A stretch of DNA of 64,000 bases from Rosistilla oblonga (GTDB lineage Bacteria; Planctomycetota; Planctomycetia; Pirellulales; Pirellulaceae): positions 5,277,339 to 5,341,338 of the forward strand of contig NZ_CP036292.1 of the NCBI RefSeq assembly GCF_007751715.1, given 5' to 3'. The notes beneath the pieces were generated by a model. It worked only from the letters and a program-made list of their open reading frames with translations. It had not been told where the DNA came from and did not search any database. The position numbers were made by a program, and so were the translations under genes. Below, in pieces: positions 26,932 to 34,958 of this stretch; positions within the stretch are counted from its first letter, which is position 1, and each line of letters begins with the position of its first letter.

Positions 26932-27318
26932 ATGAAAACCGATTTGGACCTCGCCCAATTCGTTCAATGTGTTGGCGATGCCATCATCGCCGTCGATCGC
27001 CGCGGCGAGATCATCTTGTGGAATCCCGGAGCCGTTCGCTTGTTGGGGCACAGCGCCGACGAAGTCCTCGGCAAATCGATGGACTTCTTTATTCCCCACG
27101 CTTCGCGAAAACCACACTGGGACGGTTTTCATAGTGCGATCGCGTCGGGGCAGACGCATCTGGGGACCAACCTGATCCGCGTTCCAGCACTCCACAAGAA
27201 CGGCCAGACGATCCGGATCGCGCTGACCGTTGGGATCTTGCGCGACGCGGAGGATCAAATCGAAGCGATCGGTGCGATCATCCGCGAAGACCTGCAAGCA
27301 CCGAAACAAACGGATTAG
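26932..27318 (+). CDS. Stand-alone PAS domain protein
   Basis: A 128-residue protein consisting of one PAS domain (about 8-120): DAIIAVDRRGEIILWN at the start, then ALRLLGHSADEVLG-like and HKNGQTIRIALTVG, the usual PAS strands. There is no kinase, HTH, GGDEF or membrane part. The ATG is 19 bp after the sulfite reductase stop, so the two are almost certainly cotranscribed. PAS domains bind heme, flavin or small ligands, or pair with other PAS proteins. A role as redox or sulfite sensor is inferred only from position. Confidence 0.8.
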   Translation: MKTDLDLAQFVQCVGDAIIAVDRRGEIILWNPGAVRLLGHSADEVLGKSMDFFIPHASRKPHWDGFHSAIASGQTHLGTNLIRVPALHKNGQTIRIALTVGILRDAEDQIEAIGAIIREDLQAPKQTD

Positions 27319-27340
27319 TCCTGCCGGCTCTGGTCCCTCG

Positions 27341-27949
27341 CTACGCTTGATCATTCGCTGTGGGCGGAGGGGATTCGGCAGCATCGCCGGGAAAGATCGG
27401 ATGCAACACGACCGGCAGCACCCGCAGGACAGGTTGCGGCGTGGGATCGATAGTGCTTGCCGCGGCATCCAATACATTCATGCTGTTCTGGCGCATCAAC
27501 TGACACGAAAGCCCAAACTGCCACTCGCTGGAAAAGCTCCGATCGTCGGCAGCTTGCTGAAACAGCTCCGCCGCTCGCCGCGCGTGCCGGCGCACGCCAA
27601 CCAGTTTCCCCTGCCGCGCTTTGACACCGGCCGCGGCGAGTTTGATCAGCCCCTTCAGAAACGTCGCCGCAGGGCCGACGCGGCCAGCAGCGATCCACAG
27701 CGACTCCCACGCTTCATGCGCTTCCCAGACGTAGCCGTGGTTAAACAGATCGACCGCCCAACAATAAACGTTGTGACATTCCGCCGCGTCGGCTGGATCG
27801 AGCGAATCGTCCGACGATCCCCAACTGTGCCCACGTGGATCCGAAATCGGATGAGGATGCATGCCGGGCACAAACGCATAACAAGGAAATGGCAGGGACG
27901 TTAACCGCGCTGGCAAGGGCGGCAACGCGGACGGTTCGGATTTGTTCAT
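27341..27949 (-). CDS. DUF309 domain protein
   Basis: A 202-residue cytoplasmic protein with a DUF309 domain at about 55-130: an FNHGYVWEAHEAWESLW segment with conserved Glu-Ala-His-Glu, followed by FLKGLIKLAAAGVK. These are the two helices that define this small all-alpha family. The function of DUF309 is not established. The first 45 residues are Pro-rich and divergent. It converges on the PAS gene with a 22-bp gap. Confidence 0.78.
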   Translation of the reverse strand: MNKSEPSALPPLPARLTSLPFPCYAFVPGMHPHPISDPRGHSWGSSDDSLDPADAAECHNVYCWAVDLFNHGYVWEAHEAWESLWIAAGRVGPAATFLKGLIKLAAAGVKARQGKLVGVRRHARRAAELFQQAADDRSFSSEWQFGLSCQLMRQNSMNVLDAAASTIDPTPQPVLRVLPVVLHPIFPGDAAESPPPTANDQA

Positions 27950-28359
27950 GTAGCTTTCTCGCGGTCAAAAAGCCCCACCGACCACACACCCCCACAACAG
28001 AAACAACCTGGCCGCCACTAGAGCGTAAACTCGTTGTTACTCGGATGCCTGAGTTCTAAGCAATACTCTGCTTACGGAGAAGGCAGAGGGCGACAACAGC
28101 TTGTTTTTTTACCTTTTGCGAATATAACTAATTAGTGAAGTGCAAACGATCAAACGGCTGACCGAACCACCCTAAACCGGCACACGGTAAACGATCGATC
28201 CAACGGCCAATTGCCAAGCACTCCCTCACCTCCCGCACGCTACAGTGCTCCCCTCCCCCACACGAACCAAACGCTGATTCTTTGGCATTCAACGTGCTTA
28301 TTTCTTTTGGTTCCAGTCTACGCTTACTTCCCCCTATCCGTTAATCAGGAGCTGCCTTC
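27950..28359. other. Intergenic leader region upstream of the DUF1559 gene
   Basis: 410 bp without a gene. It contains TTGTTT (28101-28106), 16 bp, TATAAC (28123-28128), a mediocre sigma-70 promoter, and a better-placed sigma-54-like element described separately. A T-rich tract at 28101-28115 and a CAGGAG ribosome-binding site before the ATG are also visible. The region looks less GC-rich than the genes around it. Confidence 0.35.
28282..28299 (+). promoter_or_regulatory. Candidate sigma-54 (-24/-12) promoter
   Basis: TTGGCA-N7-GTGCTT places GG at 28284-28285 and GC at 28296-28297 with exactly 10 bp between them, the spacing sigma-54 requires. It lies 61 bp upstream of the DUF1559 start. The match to the consensus is partial (TGGCA and TGC), so the call is tentative. 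Confidence 0.3.
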
Positions 28360-29412
28360 ATGAGAAAACTGTCTCATTCCCCCACCACCCCACGCCTGCA
28401 ATCCCCCCACGCCCCTCGTCCCACCTTGGGTTTCACGCTTGTCGAACTTTTGGTCGTGATCGCGATCATCGGCATCTTGGTCGGACTGTTGCTGCCCGCC
28501 GTTCAAGCCGCTCGCGAAGCCGCCCGTCGGATGTCATGTTCCAATAACATGAAGCAGATCGGTCTGGCGCTGCACAACTATCACGACACGCATCAAGTCT
28601 TTCCCTACTCCACTTCGGGTGACGGTTCGGTCACCGCCGAAAGTGCCGCTCCCGCAGCAAACGGCGTTTTGAACCATCGCGGTTGGATGCTGTTGCTACC
28701 CTTTATCGAACTGCAAAACCTGCAGGATCAAATCGACATGAACCTCCCCACCGGCGGCTACGATCGTGGTGGCGTTGGATTCGCCGGCCCTAAACCAGGT
28801 GAAGCGGGCAACGCCAACGATGTCGTCGTCAGCACATCGGTCGAAGCCTTCTTGTGCCCATCGGATCCCAACCCAACCCACTACCCCTCCGACTCGTCGG
28901 CCTATTCGATTTCGGCCGGTACGACCAGCTTGTTGGGTGCCTACACGAACTACGACTTCAGCATGCGTCGGTTGTCCAGCACCGCCGAGAAGTGGAGCCG
29001 TGACACCGGGTTCACCAGCAAACGTCTGTTTGGACAAGATGAATCGTCGCGGTTTCGCGATATCACCGATGGAACCAGCAACACCGTTGCGGTAGCCGAA
29101 ACGCTGCGTGCGGTCGTCGATGGATCGGTCCCAACTTGGGGCTATGCCAAATGGGCCGGCCAGGGAGCTGACCTGGGATGGTCCCGCGGTATCAACGACA
29201 ACGAGTGCTGCAACTGGGATTCGCCTCCCAATTCGCGAACCCCTCGCTCTAGCCAATTGGGCGAATGGGGAACCGTTGGCAGCACGCATCCCGGTGGAGC
29301 CCAAGCGGTATTCGCCGATGGATCGGTCCATTTCTTGACCGAAACCACCGACCAAGTGATCCTAAACAACATCGCCGCTATCTCCGACGGAAACGTCGTG
29401 GGCGAATTTTAA
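28360..29412 (+). CDS. DUF1559 pilin-like protein
   Basis: A planctomycete family of exported proteins with a type IV pilin-style start. Residues 1-28 are a basic leader, then Gly-Phe-Thr-Leu-Val-Glu, the prepilin peptidase site with Glu at position +5, and the hydrophobic helix ([20 protein letters not shown]). The motif CSNNMKQIGLALHNYHD follows at about residue 65. The C-terminus has the family's HPGG-x-FADGSV block. At 350 residues the length is typical. Members are thought to be surface or pseudopilus proteins; the role is not established. It is followed by a strong hairpin and a small lipoprotein, an arrangement repeated at 56.7-58.2 kb. Confidence 0.9.
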   Translation: MRKLSHSPTTPRLQSPHAPRPTLGFTLVELLVVIAIIGILVGLLLPAVQAAREAARRMSCSNNMKQIGLALHNYHDTHQVFPYSTSGDGSVTAESAAPAANGVLNHRGWMLLLPFIELQNLQDQIDMNLPTGGYDRGGVGFAGPKPGEAGNANDVVVSTSVEAFLCPSDPNPTHYPSDSSAYSISAGTTSLLGAYTNYDFSMRRLSSTAEKWSRDTGFTSKRLFGQDESSRFRDITDGTSNTVAVAETLRAVVDGSVPTWGYAKWAGQGADLGWSRGINDNECCNWDSPPNSRTPRSSQLGEWGTVGSTHPGGAQAVFADGSVHFLTETTDQVILNNIAAISDGNVVGEF

Positions 29413-29517
29413 TCGCTTGCGATGCCCAATGACCTCGTCGAATTCCGCACCGGACTCGGCTTCTATTGTCATGAGCATATTTTTAACGTGCGTCGCCCCC
29501 AGTGATGCACTGGCATT

Positions 29518-29543
29518 GAGGATCGGCGGGAGCGCCGATCCTC
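29518..29543 (+). terminator. Strong intergenic hairpin after DUF1559
   Basis: GAGGATCGGCG (29518-29528) pairs perfectly with CGCCGATCCTC (29533-29543) around a 4-nt GGAG loop. No T-tract follows, so it may stabilise the upstream transcript or attenuate rather than fully terminate, with the lipoprotein gene starting about 95 bp later. Confidence 0.55.
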
Positions 29544-29637
29544 ACAGCACTTGGACCGCTAGACACACCTGCAACTAGCGGCCAAACCAATCCACTACAT
29601 TTCTTCTTTGAACTTTGCCTTTAGGAGTCCCTATTCG

Positions 29638-30105
29638 ATGGGCCTTGGTTGTAAAAATCGCTTCATGCGTGTCGCTTCTTTGTTTGTTATTGCTCTAGCA
29701 GTTGGATGTGGCGGCGAACCGCCGTTGCCTGACGCCTATCCCGCATCGGGCCGCGTTTTGCTTGATGGCAAGCCGATCGAAGGTGTCTCGGTCACACTGT
29801 TGCCTCAGGCAGGCGTCCCCGGACGCGGTGGTTATGGCGTTACCGATGCAAATGGCGCGTTCAGCATCACGTCGGTCGAAGGCCAAGACGGCGTCCAGCC
29901 TGGCAAATACAAAGTCGTCTTTCAAAAGCTGGCTCAACCCGATGGATCGCCGATTCCTCCGGGAGCTACCGCCGCCGATGTAGGCGCCGAAAACATCTTG
30001 CCCCCCGCTTACAACAGCCCGGAAATGTGCACGATGTTTGCCGACATCCAAGCCGGCACCAATCCCGAAATGGAATTTGATCTCGATTCCAAACGGAAGC
30101 GATAA
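29638..30105 (+). CDS. Small lipoprotein with carboxypeptidase-regulatory-like domain
   Basis: The ATG at 29638 follows AGGAG; another ATG at 29665 is possible. The peptide has a hydrophobic stretch ending in a lipobox-like ALAVGCGG, so it should be lipidated at Cys and placed in the outer or inner membrane. The body has the beta-sandwich pattern of transthyretin-like/CarboxypepD_reg domains (ASGRVLLDGKPIEGVSVTL, then GYGVTDANGAFSI and GKYKVVF). It is 155 residues. Such proteins follow DUF1559 genes repeatedly in planctomycetes, and a second case is present in this window. Function unknown. Confidence 0.75.
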   Translation: MGLGCKNRFMRVASLFVIALAVGCGGEPPLPDAYPASGRVLLDGKPIEGVSVTLLPQAGVPGRGGYGVTDANGAFSITSVEGQDGVQPGKYKVVFQKLAQPDGSPIPPGATAADVGAENILPPAYNSPEMCTMFADIQAGTNPEMEFDLDSKRKR

Positions 30106-30120
30106 GCCAACGCGATAGCG

Positions 30121-31353
30121 TTAAGCAAGCGGTCCCACGCCACGCGAATAGTCTGTCATCAGCCGGACTATCGACGTGGCTTTGGGGACCAGCGACGCGG
30201 TGTCGACCCATTCTTCGGGGTTGTGCAAATTGCCGCCGCGAGGGCCCAAAGTGTCCACGTTGGGCAGCCCATAAAAAGCGAGCTTGCTGCCGTCGCAAGC
30301 TCCGCCGGTCGACTGCCAACGGATCGCCGCTGCGGCAGGGTCCAACGAAGCCTCGACAGCGAGTTGAATCTTCCGCGTGCGATCGTCGACACTCTTTGGC
30401 GGCGCGTGAAAACCGCCGTGCAAGCGGACCTCAAATCCTTCGCGCTCATTGGCTTGGTCGACGATCTGCCCCAGCCGATTCTCAAAGTCCGCTAGGGCCG
30501 ACGCATCCGAAACACGGACGTTCAAGCGACCGATCGCCAGGTCGGGAACACGGTTCAGCGGACCACCTCCTTCGATGCGGCCAACGTTGACCGTCGTGCC
30601 AGCTTGGGGATCGTTCAACCGATCGACCTCACCGATCACCTGCGACAACAACACGATCGCGTTGCGACCGTTTTCAGGATCGCGTCCGGAGTGTGCCGAG
30701 CGGCCGCGCACGACGATCGTAAAGTTGCCCGAGCCCTTTCGCTGTGAGACCATCGCGCCATCGGGCAGACAGGGTTCGAACAGCAGGCCAAAATCGTGCT
30801 GCCCCGCCTGTTGTTGGAACAGCGCCGCGCTGGCCGGAGAACCGATCTCTTCATCGGGATTCAGGATCGCAGTCCAACCGATCTCTGCCGCGAGATCAAA
30901 CTTCTCGATCGCAGCCAAGGCCCACATCATCACCAACAGGCCTCCCTTGGCATCGACGACGCCCGGGCCGCGCAAGCGATCGGCATCGAGCCACTGGCAC
31001 TTCCGGAAAGAGCTCTCCCGTTCATAGACGGTGTCGAAGTGGATCGCCAACAACACCCGACGGGCGGCTTCGGGACGCTGGCGAGCGACCAGCGCGTCGA
31101 CTGTCTTCCAGCAGAGAATGTCGCCATGGGAATCGATCTCTTCGATCGACGGCAGCGAGGTCGGCTGCAAGATCAGCCCATGCTGTTGCCAATCGGATCG
31201 CAACCGATCGGCCATCTGCTGCAAGCCCTCGGTATCGTGCGACCCCGAAGCGATCTCGGCCCACTCGACCAATTGCTGCGTTATCACCGACTTCTGAGAT
31301 TCCAACCAGCGACAGGCGTCGTTCAATCGATCGGCAGAACTGTTCACTGGCAT
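30121..31353 (-). CDS. M20 family metallopeptidase (carboxypeptidase G2-like)
   Basis: A 410-residue cytosolic hydrolase of the M20/M28 dizinc family. The metal ligands are visible in order: His in AIHFDTV, the bridging Asp in GPGVVDAKGG, the catalytic Glu pair in NPDEEIGS, a Glu in LFEP, and a C-terminal His in GGNLHNPEEW. The dimerisation domain lies between about 200 and 310. Related enzymes cleave terminal Glu, acylamino acids or dipeptides, and the exact substrate cannot be told. It lies 84 bp downstream of ftsH on the same strand and could be cotranscribed. Confidence 0.86.
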   Translation of the reverse strand: MPVNSSADRLNDACRWLESQKSVITQQLVEWAEIASGSHDTEGLQQMADRLRSDWQQHGLILQPTSLPSIEEIDSHGDILCWKTVDALVARQRPEAARRVLLAIHFDTVYERESSFRKCQWLDADRLRGPGVVDAKGGLLVMMWALAAIEKFDLAAEIGWTAILNPDEEIGSPASAALFQQQAGQHDFGLLFEPCLPDGAMVSQRKGSGNFTIVVRGRSAHSGRDPENGRNAIVLLSQVIGEVDRLNDPQAGTTVNVGRIEGGGPLNRVPDLAIGRLNVRVSDASALADFENRLGQIVDQANEREGFEVRLHGGFHAPPKSVDDRTRKIQLAVEASLDPAAAAIRWQSTGGACDGSKLAFYGLPNVDTLGPRGGNLHNPEEWVDTASLVPKATSIVRLMTDYSRGVGPLA

Positions 31354-31437
31354 GCCTCCGAACCGCTTGCCTTATCCGGCCGAGAAACTCCGCCGGTTGC
31401 AATTATCAAAAGAGGATCCGCGAGTCGCGGCCTGGGA

Positions 31438-33516
31438 TCAACCGCTGTTGGATCCGCCTTGCGTACCGCTCTCACCGCCGGAACCAGTGTTGGCTGGCCG
31501 ATCGCGACGGTTGCTGACCGTCCCGGGGACGACGCGTGGACCGGGCGAATGGGTTTCGATGATCTTCAGCAACTCGTCTCCATCCATCGACTCGATCTCC
31601 AGCAAACGCTGGGTGATCGCTTCGAGCGCGTCGCGGCGAATCGCCAAGATCTCGTTGGTCGCTCGCAACGCTTCGTTGATGATCCGCTTCACCTCTTCAT
31701 CGATTTCCCGAGCCGTCTGCTCGCTGTGCATCCGGGCGTAGCTGCCTTCGCCGCCAGTCGCCAGAAACGCCGACTGATTGCTCTGCCGGAAATTGATCCG
31801 CCCCAACCGACTCATGCCATAATCCATGACCATCGATCGGGCGGTCTGGGTGGCGCGTTCGAGGTCGTTCTGAGCGCCGGTACTGATGTCCGAGAAGACC
31901 ATCTCTTCGGTCAGCGTGCCTCCCAACAAGACCTTGATCTGACTCTCCAGTTCACCCTGCGTCATCAGATAGCGATCCCCTTCGGGCCGCTGCATCGTGT
32001 AGCCCAACGCAGCCAGACCGCGCGGGATGATCGAGACCTTATGCACGCGATGCGTGTTGGGCAGACTGCACGCGACCAACGCATGGCCGGCTTCGTGATA
32101 GGCGACGCGGACCTTTTCGTCCTGATCCATCACGCGGTTCTTCTTTTCCAAACCGGCGGTGACTCGTTCAACCCCTTCGTTGAATTCGAACATCCCGACC
32201 GATTTCTTCCCTGCTCGAGCGGCCAACAAGGCGGCTTCATTCACAAGGTTGGCGAGGTCCGCACCAACAAAACCGCTGGTGATCGAAGCGACGCCCTTCA
32301 GGTCGACGTCTTCGTCCAGCTTGACGTTTTTGACGTGAACCTTAAGGATCTCTTCGCGGCCACCGATGTCGGGACGGTCGACCAGCACGTGGCGATCGAA
32401 TCGGCCCGGTCGCAACAACGCGGGGTCGAGCGTTTCGGGACGGTTGGTCGCTGCGATCACGATCACGCTGGTGTTGCTGTCGAAACCATCCATCTCGACC
32501 AGCAGAGCGTTCAGCGTTTGCTCACGCTCATCGTGTCCACCCATCATGTTGTTGCCGCGGCTTTTGCCTAACGCATCCATCTCATCGATAAAGATGATGC
32601 ATGGAGCGCGACTGGCCGCTTGCTGGAACATATCGCGAACACGAGCCGCTCCGACACCGACAAACATCTCGACGAAATCGCTTCCCGAAAGCCCAAAAAA
32701 CGGGACTCCCGCTTCGCCGGCGATCGCTTTGGCCAGCATCGTCTTGCCGGTACCCGGAGGCCCGACCAACAAAACTCCCTTGGGAATCCGGCCGCCCAAT
32801 TTCTGATACTTGTCGCTGTGCTTTAAGAAGTCGACAACTTCGCTCACCTCTTCGACAGCTTCCTCGATCCCAGCGACGTCTTTAAACGTGATCGCGAGAT
32901 CCTCTTGAGCGTACAACTTGCCTTTGCTGCGGCCGAACGACATCGGCGAACCGACGCCGCCGATCTTGCGGAACATAAAGACAGTCAAGGCGATGATCAC
33001 GGCGATCATCAACAGCGGCGGGCCCCAATCGGAAACCAAGTCGGACCGCTCGCTGTGCCCCCAGGAGATGTTGGCATCGTTGAACATCGCCGTCAGCCGC
33101 TGTTCTTCGTCGGAATTCAGAGCCGATCGAATCGTCTTGAAGCTGACTTCTTTGGGTTCGCCAACCGGTTTGCCATCTTTCATCGGGCGATAGAAGACTT
33201 CGCCGGTGATCACGTTTTGGGCGAGACTGATATTGTGCGGTTTGCTGTATTCGCCACGCTCCTTCGGATCGCGGACCAACGCGACGACCAACCGACTCTG
33301 TTTGTCGGGGGCGTCGACGAGCGCCAACGAGTTCTTTTCGACGTATTGCGTCGATTGAACCAATTCGACGAAGTCGGAATAGCGGATCGCGTATTGGGTG
33401 CTGTTGACCAGATAGGCGCACGCGACGACCGTTGCCGTCACGGCAAGCAGCAACCACAGGACCGCTCCGCCACCGCGGTTTTCTTCGTCTTTGTTCTCTT
33501 TACGATTGTCGCTCAT
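31438..33516 (-). CDS. ftsH: ATP-dependent zinc metalloprotease FtsH
   Basis: FtsH is a membrane-bound hexameric AAA protease that degrades misassembled membrane proteins and some cytosolic regulators. The 692-residue protein has a first transmembrane helix at about 20-40, a periplasmic domain to about 160, a second helix near 168-185, the AAA module with Walker A GPPGTGKT near 250, Walker B and the second region of homology ([20 protein letters not shown]), and the zinc site HEAGH near 473. The C-terminal tail is Gly/Ser-rich and disordered. The gene is divergent from dxr. Confidence 0.96.
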   Translation of the reverse strand: MSDNRKENKDEENRGGGAVLWLLLAVTATVVACAYLVNSTQYAIRYSDFVELVQSTQYVEKNSLALVDAPDKQSRLVVALVRDPKERGEYSKPHNISLAQNVITGEVFYRPMKDGKPVGEPKEVSFKTIRSALNSDEEQRLTAMFNDANISWGHSERSDLVSDWGPPLLMIAVIIALTVFMFRKIGGVGSPMSFGRSKGKLYAQEDLAITFKDVAGIEEAVEEVSEVVDFLKHSDKYQKLGGRIPKGVLLVGPPGTGKTMLAKAIAGEAGVPFFGLSGSDFVEMFVGVGAARVRDMFQQAASRAPCIIFIDEMDALGKSRGNNMMGGHDEREQTLNALLVEMDGFDSNTSVIVIAATNRPETLDPALLRPGRFDRHVLVDRPDIGGREEILKVHVKNVKLDEDVDLKGVASITSGFVGADLANLVNEAALLAARAGKKSVGMFEFNEGVERVTAGLEKKNRVMDQDEKVRVAYHEAGHALVACSLPNTHRVHKVSIIPRGLAALGYTMQRPEGDRYLMTQGELESQIKVLLGGTLTEEMVFSDISTGAQNDLERATQTARSMVMDYGMSRLGRINFRQSNQSAFLATGGEGSYARMHSEQTAREIDEEVKRIINEALRATNEILAIRRDALEAITQRLLEIESMDGDELLKIIETHSPGPRVVPGTVSNRRDRPANTGSGGESGTQGGSNSG

Positions 33517-33744
33517 CGAATTTCTGATGCACCTTTGCGTGTGGTGGACGTATCTCGTTTCAAGGGTTTGGGTTGCGGCGGAACCGCTGCAATCCTAGAA
33601 TCCCTTCGAAGCGGGCGTGTCTTCAATCAACGATTGATTGTTTGGCCCCAAGTGGCAATCGGCAACCCCTGTATCGTTCATACTACATAGGTAGGGAAGT
33701 TTCCTACCTCTCAGCGACATTTCTTTTCCCTATTGAACGCATTG

Positions 33745-34923
33745 ATGGCCGTATCAACTCGGAATGTCGCTATCCTTGGCGCAACCGGCAGCATCGGGAG
33801 AGCGACCCTCGACGTGGTCGCTTCGCTTGGAGACTCTTGGAACGTCTGGGGCGTATCGGGACATTCGCGTTCCGAAGAGCTCAGCCAGATCGCGCGGCAG
33901 ACGACTCCCGAGATGGCTGTCCTCACCGGCGATGCCGATCCCAAATCGCTCGACCTGCCTGGCAAAACTCGTTTATTGACCGGCGCCGATGCCTTGGTCG
34001 AACTGGCCACAGCCCCCGAAGTCGATGTCGTGATGGCGGCGATCGTCGGTCGCGCCGGGTTGGAAAGCACTCTGGCGGCGCTGCAAGCTGGCAAACGCGT
34101 GGCGCTAGCAAATAAAGAAGCTCTCGTCGTCGGCGGCCCTTTGGTTCACGCGATGCGGCAAAACGGCGGCGAACTGCTGCCTGTCGACAGCGAACATTCC
34201 GCGATCTTCCAATGCTTGACCAGCGGTGGCGGTTCACTCGCCGAAGGGAAGAAGAGCGTCCGCAAGTTAATTCTGACCAGCAGTGGCGGGCCGTTTCGAA
34301 CCTGGACAACCGCTCAGATGCGCGACGCATCGATCGAGGATGCGCTGAAGCACCCGACTTGGAACATGGGGCGTAAAATCTCCATCGATTCGGCTACGAT
34401 GATGAATAAGGGGCTGGAAGTCATCGAAGCCCGCTGGCTCTTCGACATCCCAGCCGATCGGATCGAGGTGGTTGTGCATCCGCAATCGATCATCCACTCG
34501 ATGGTCGAATTCGAAGACGGATCGATCCTGGCTCAATTGAGTCCCCCCGATATGCGTTTGCCAATCCAATACGCGTTGACGTATCCTGAACGCTTGCCCT
34601 GCATCGCCCCGCCGTTGGATCGGTCGCGGGCTTGGGATCTCTCGCTGGAACCTGTCGATCACGACCGCTTCCCAGCACTAAATCTTGCGTTTGAGGTCGC
34701 CCGCGTCGGGGGAACCGCCGGAGCGGTCGTTAACGCAGCAAATGAACAAGCCGTTGCCCTGTTTCTCGACGGGCAGATCCGGTTTACTGATATTGTGCCA
34801 GCATGTCGTATGGCACTCGAAAATCATCAACATGAAAGTGAGCCTTCGCTACAGCGGCTGTTGCAGCTGGATCGATGGGCTCGCGCGGAGGTGCAGCGGT
34901 GGAGCTGTGGAATGCAGGCATAA
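33745..34923 (+). CDS. dxr: 1-deoxy-D-xylulose 5-phosphate reductoisomerase
   Basis: Dxr converts DXP to 2-C-methylerythritol 4-phosphate with NADPH, the committed step of the MEP pathway. The N-terminal Rossmann motif NVAILGATGSIGRATLDVV, the ALANKEALVVGG block, metal-binding DSEHSAIFQC and the flexible-loop region (SGGPFRTW) are all present. The ATG at 33745 gives 392 residues; a TTG 12 bp earlier is also in frame. A short inverted repeat (33690-33708) lies in the leader. rseP follows 35 bp later on the same strand, a classic pairing in many bacteria. Confidence 0.96.
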   Translation: MAVSTRNVAILGATGSIGRATLDVVASLGDSWNVWGVSGHSRSEELSQIARQTTPEMAVLTGDADPKSLDLPGKTRLLTGADALVELATAPEVDVVMAAIVGRAGLESTLAALQAGKRVALANKEALVVGGPLVHAMRQNGGELLPVDSEHSAIFQCLTSGGGSLAEGKKSVRKLILTSSGGPFRTWTTAQMRDASIEDALKHPTWNMGRKISIDSATMMNKGLEVIEARWLFDIPADRIEVVVHPQSIIHSMVEFEDGSILAQLSPPDMRLPIQYALTYPERLPCIAPPLDRSRAWDLSLEPVDHDRFPALNLAFEVARVGGTAGAVVNAANEQAVALFLDGQIRFTDIVPACRMALENHQHESEPSLQRLLQLDRWARAEVQRWSCGMQA

Positions 34924-34958
34924 TCGAACTTCTGGCGGATACCGACCCGTCTTTGCTT

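Noticed and set aside
30796-32571. 591-codon plus-strand frame antisense to the M20 peptidase and ftsH
   Set aside because: It covers the catalytic parts of two certain genes and its composition (Arg/Gln/His-rich) is unlike a real protein.
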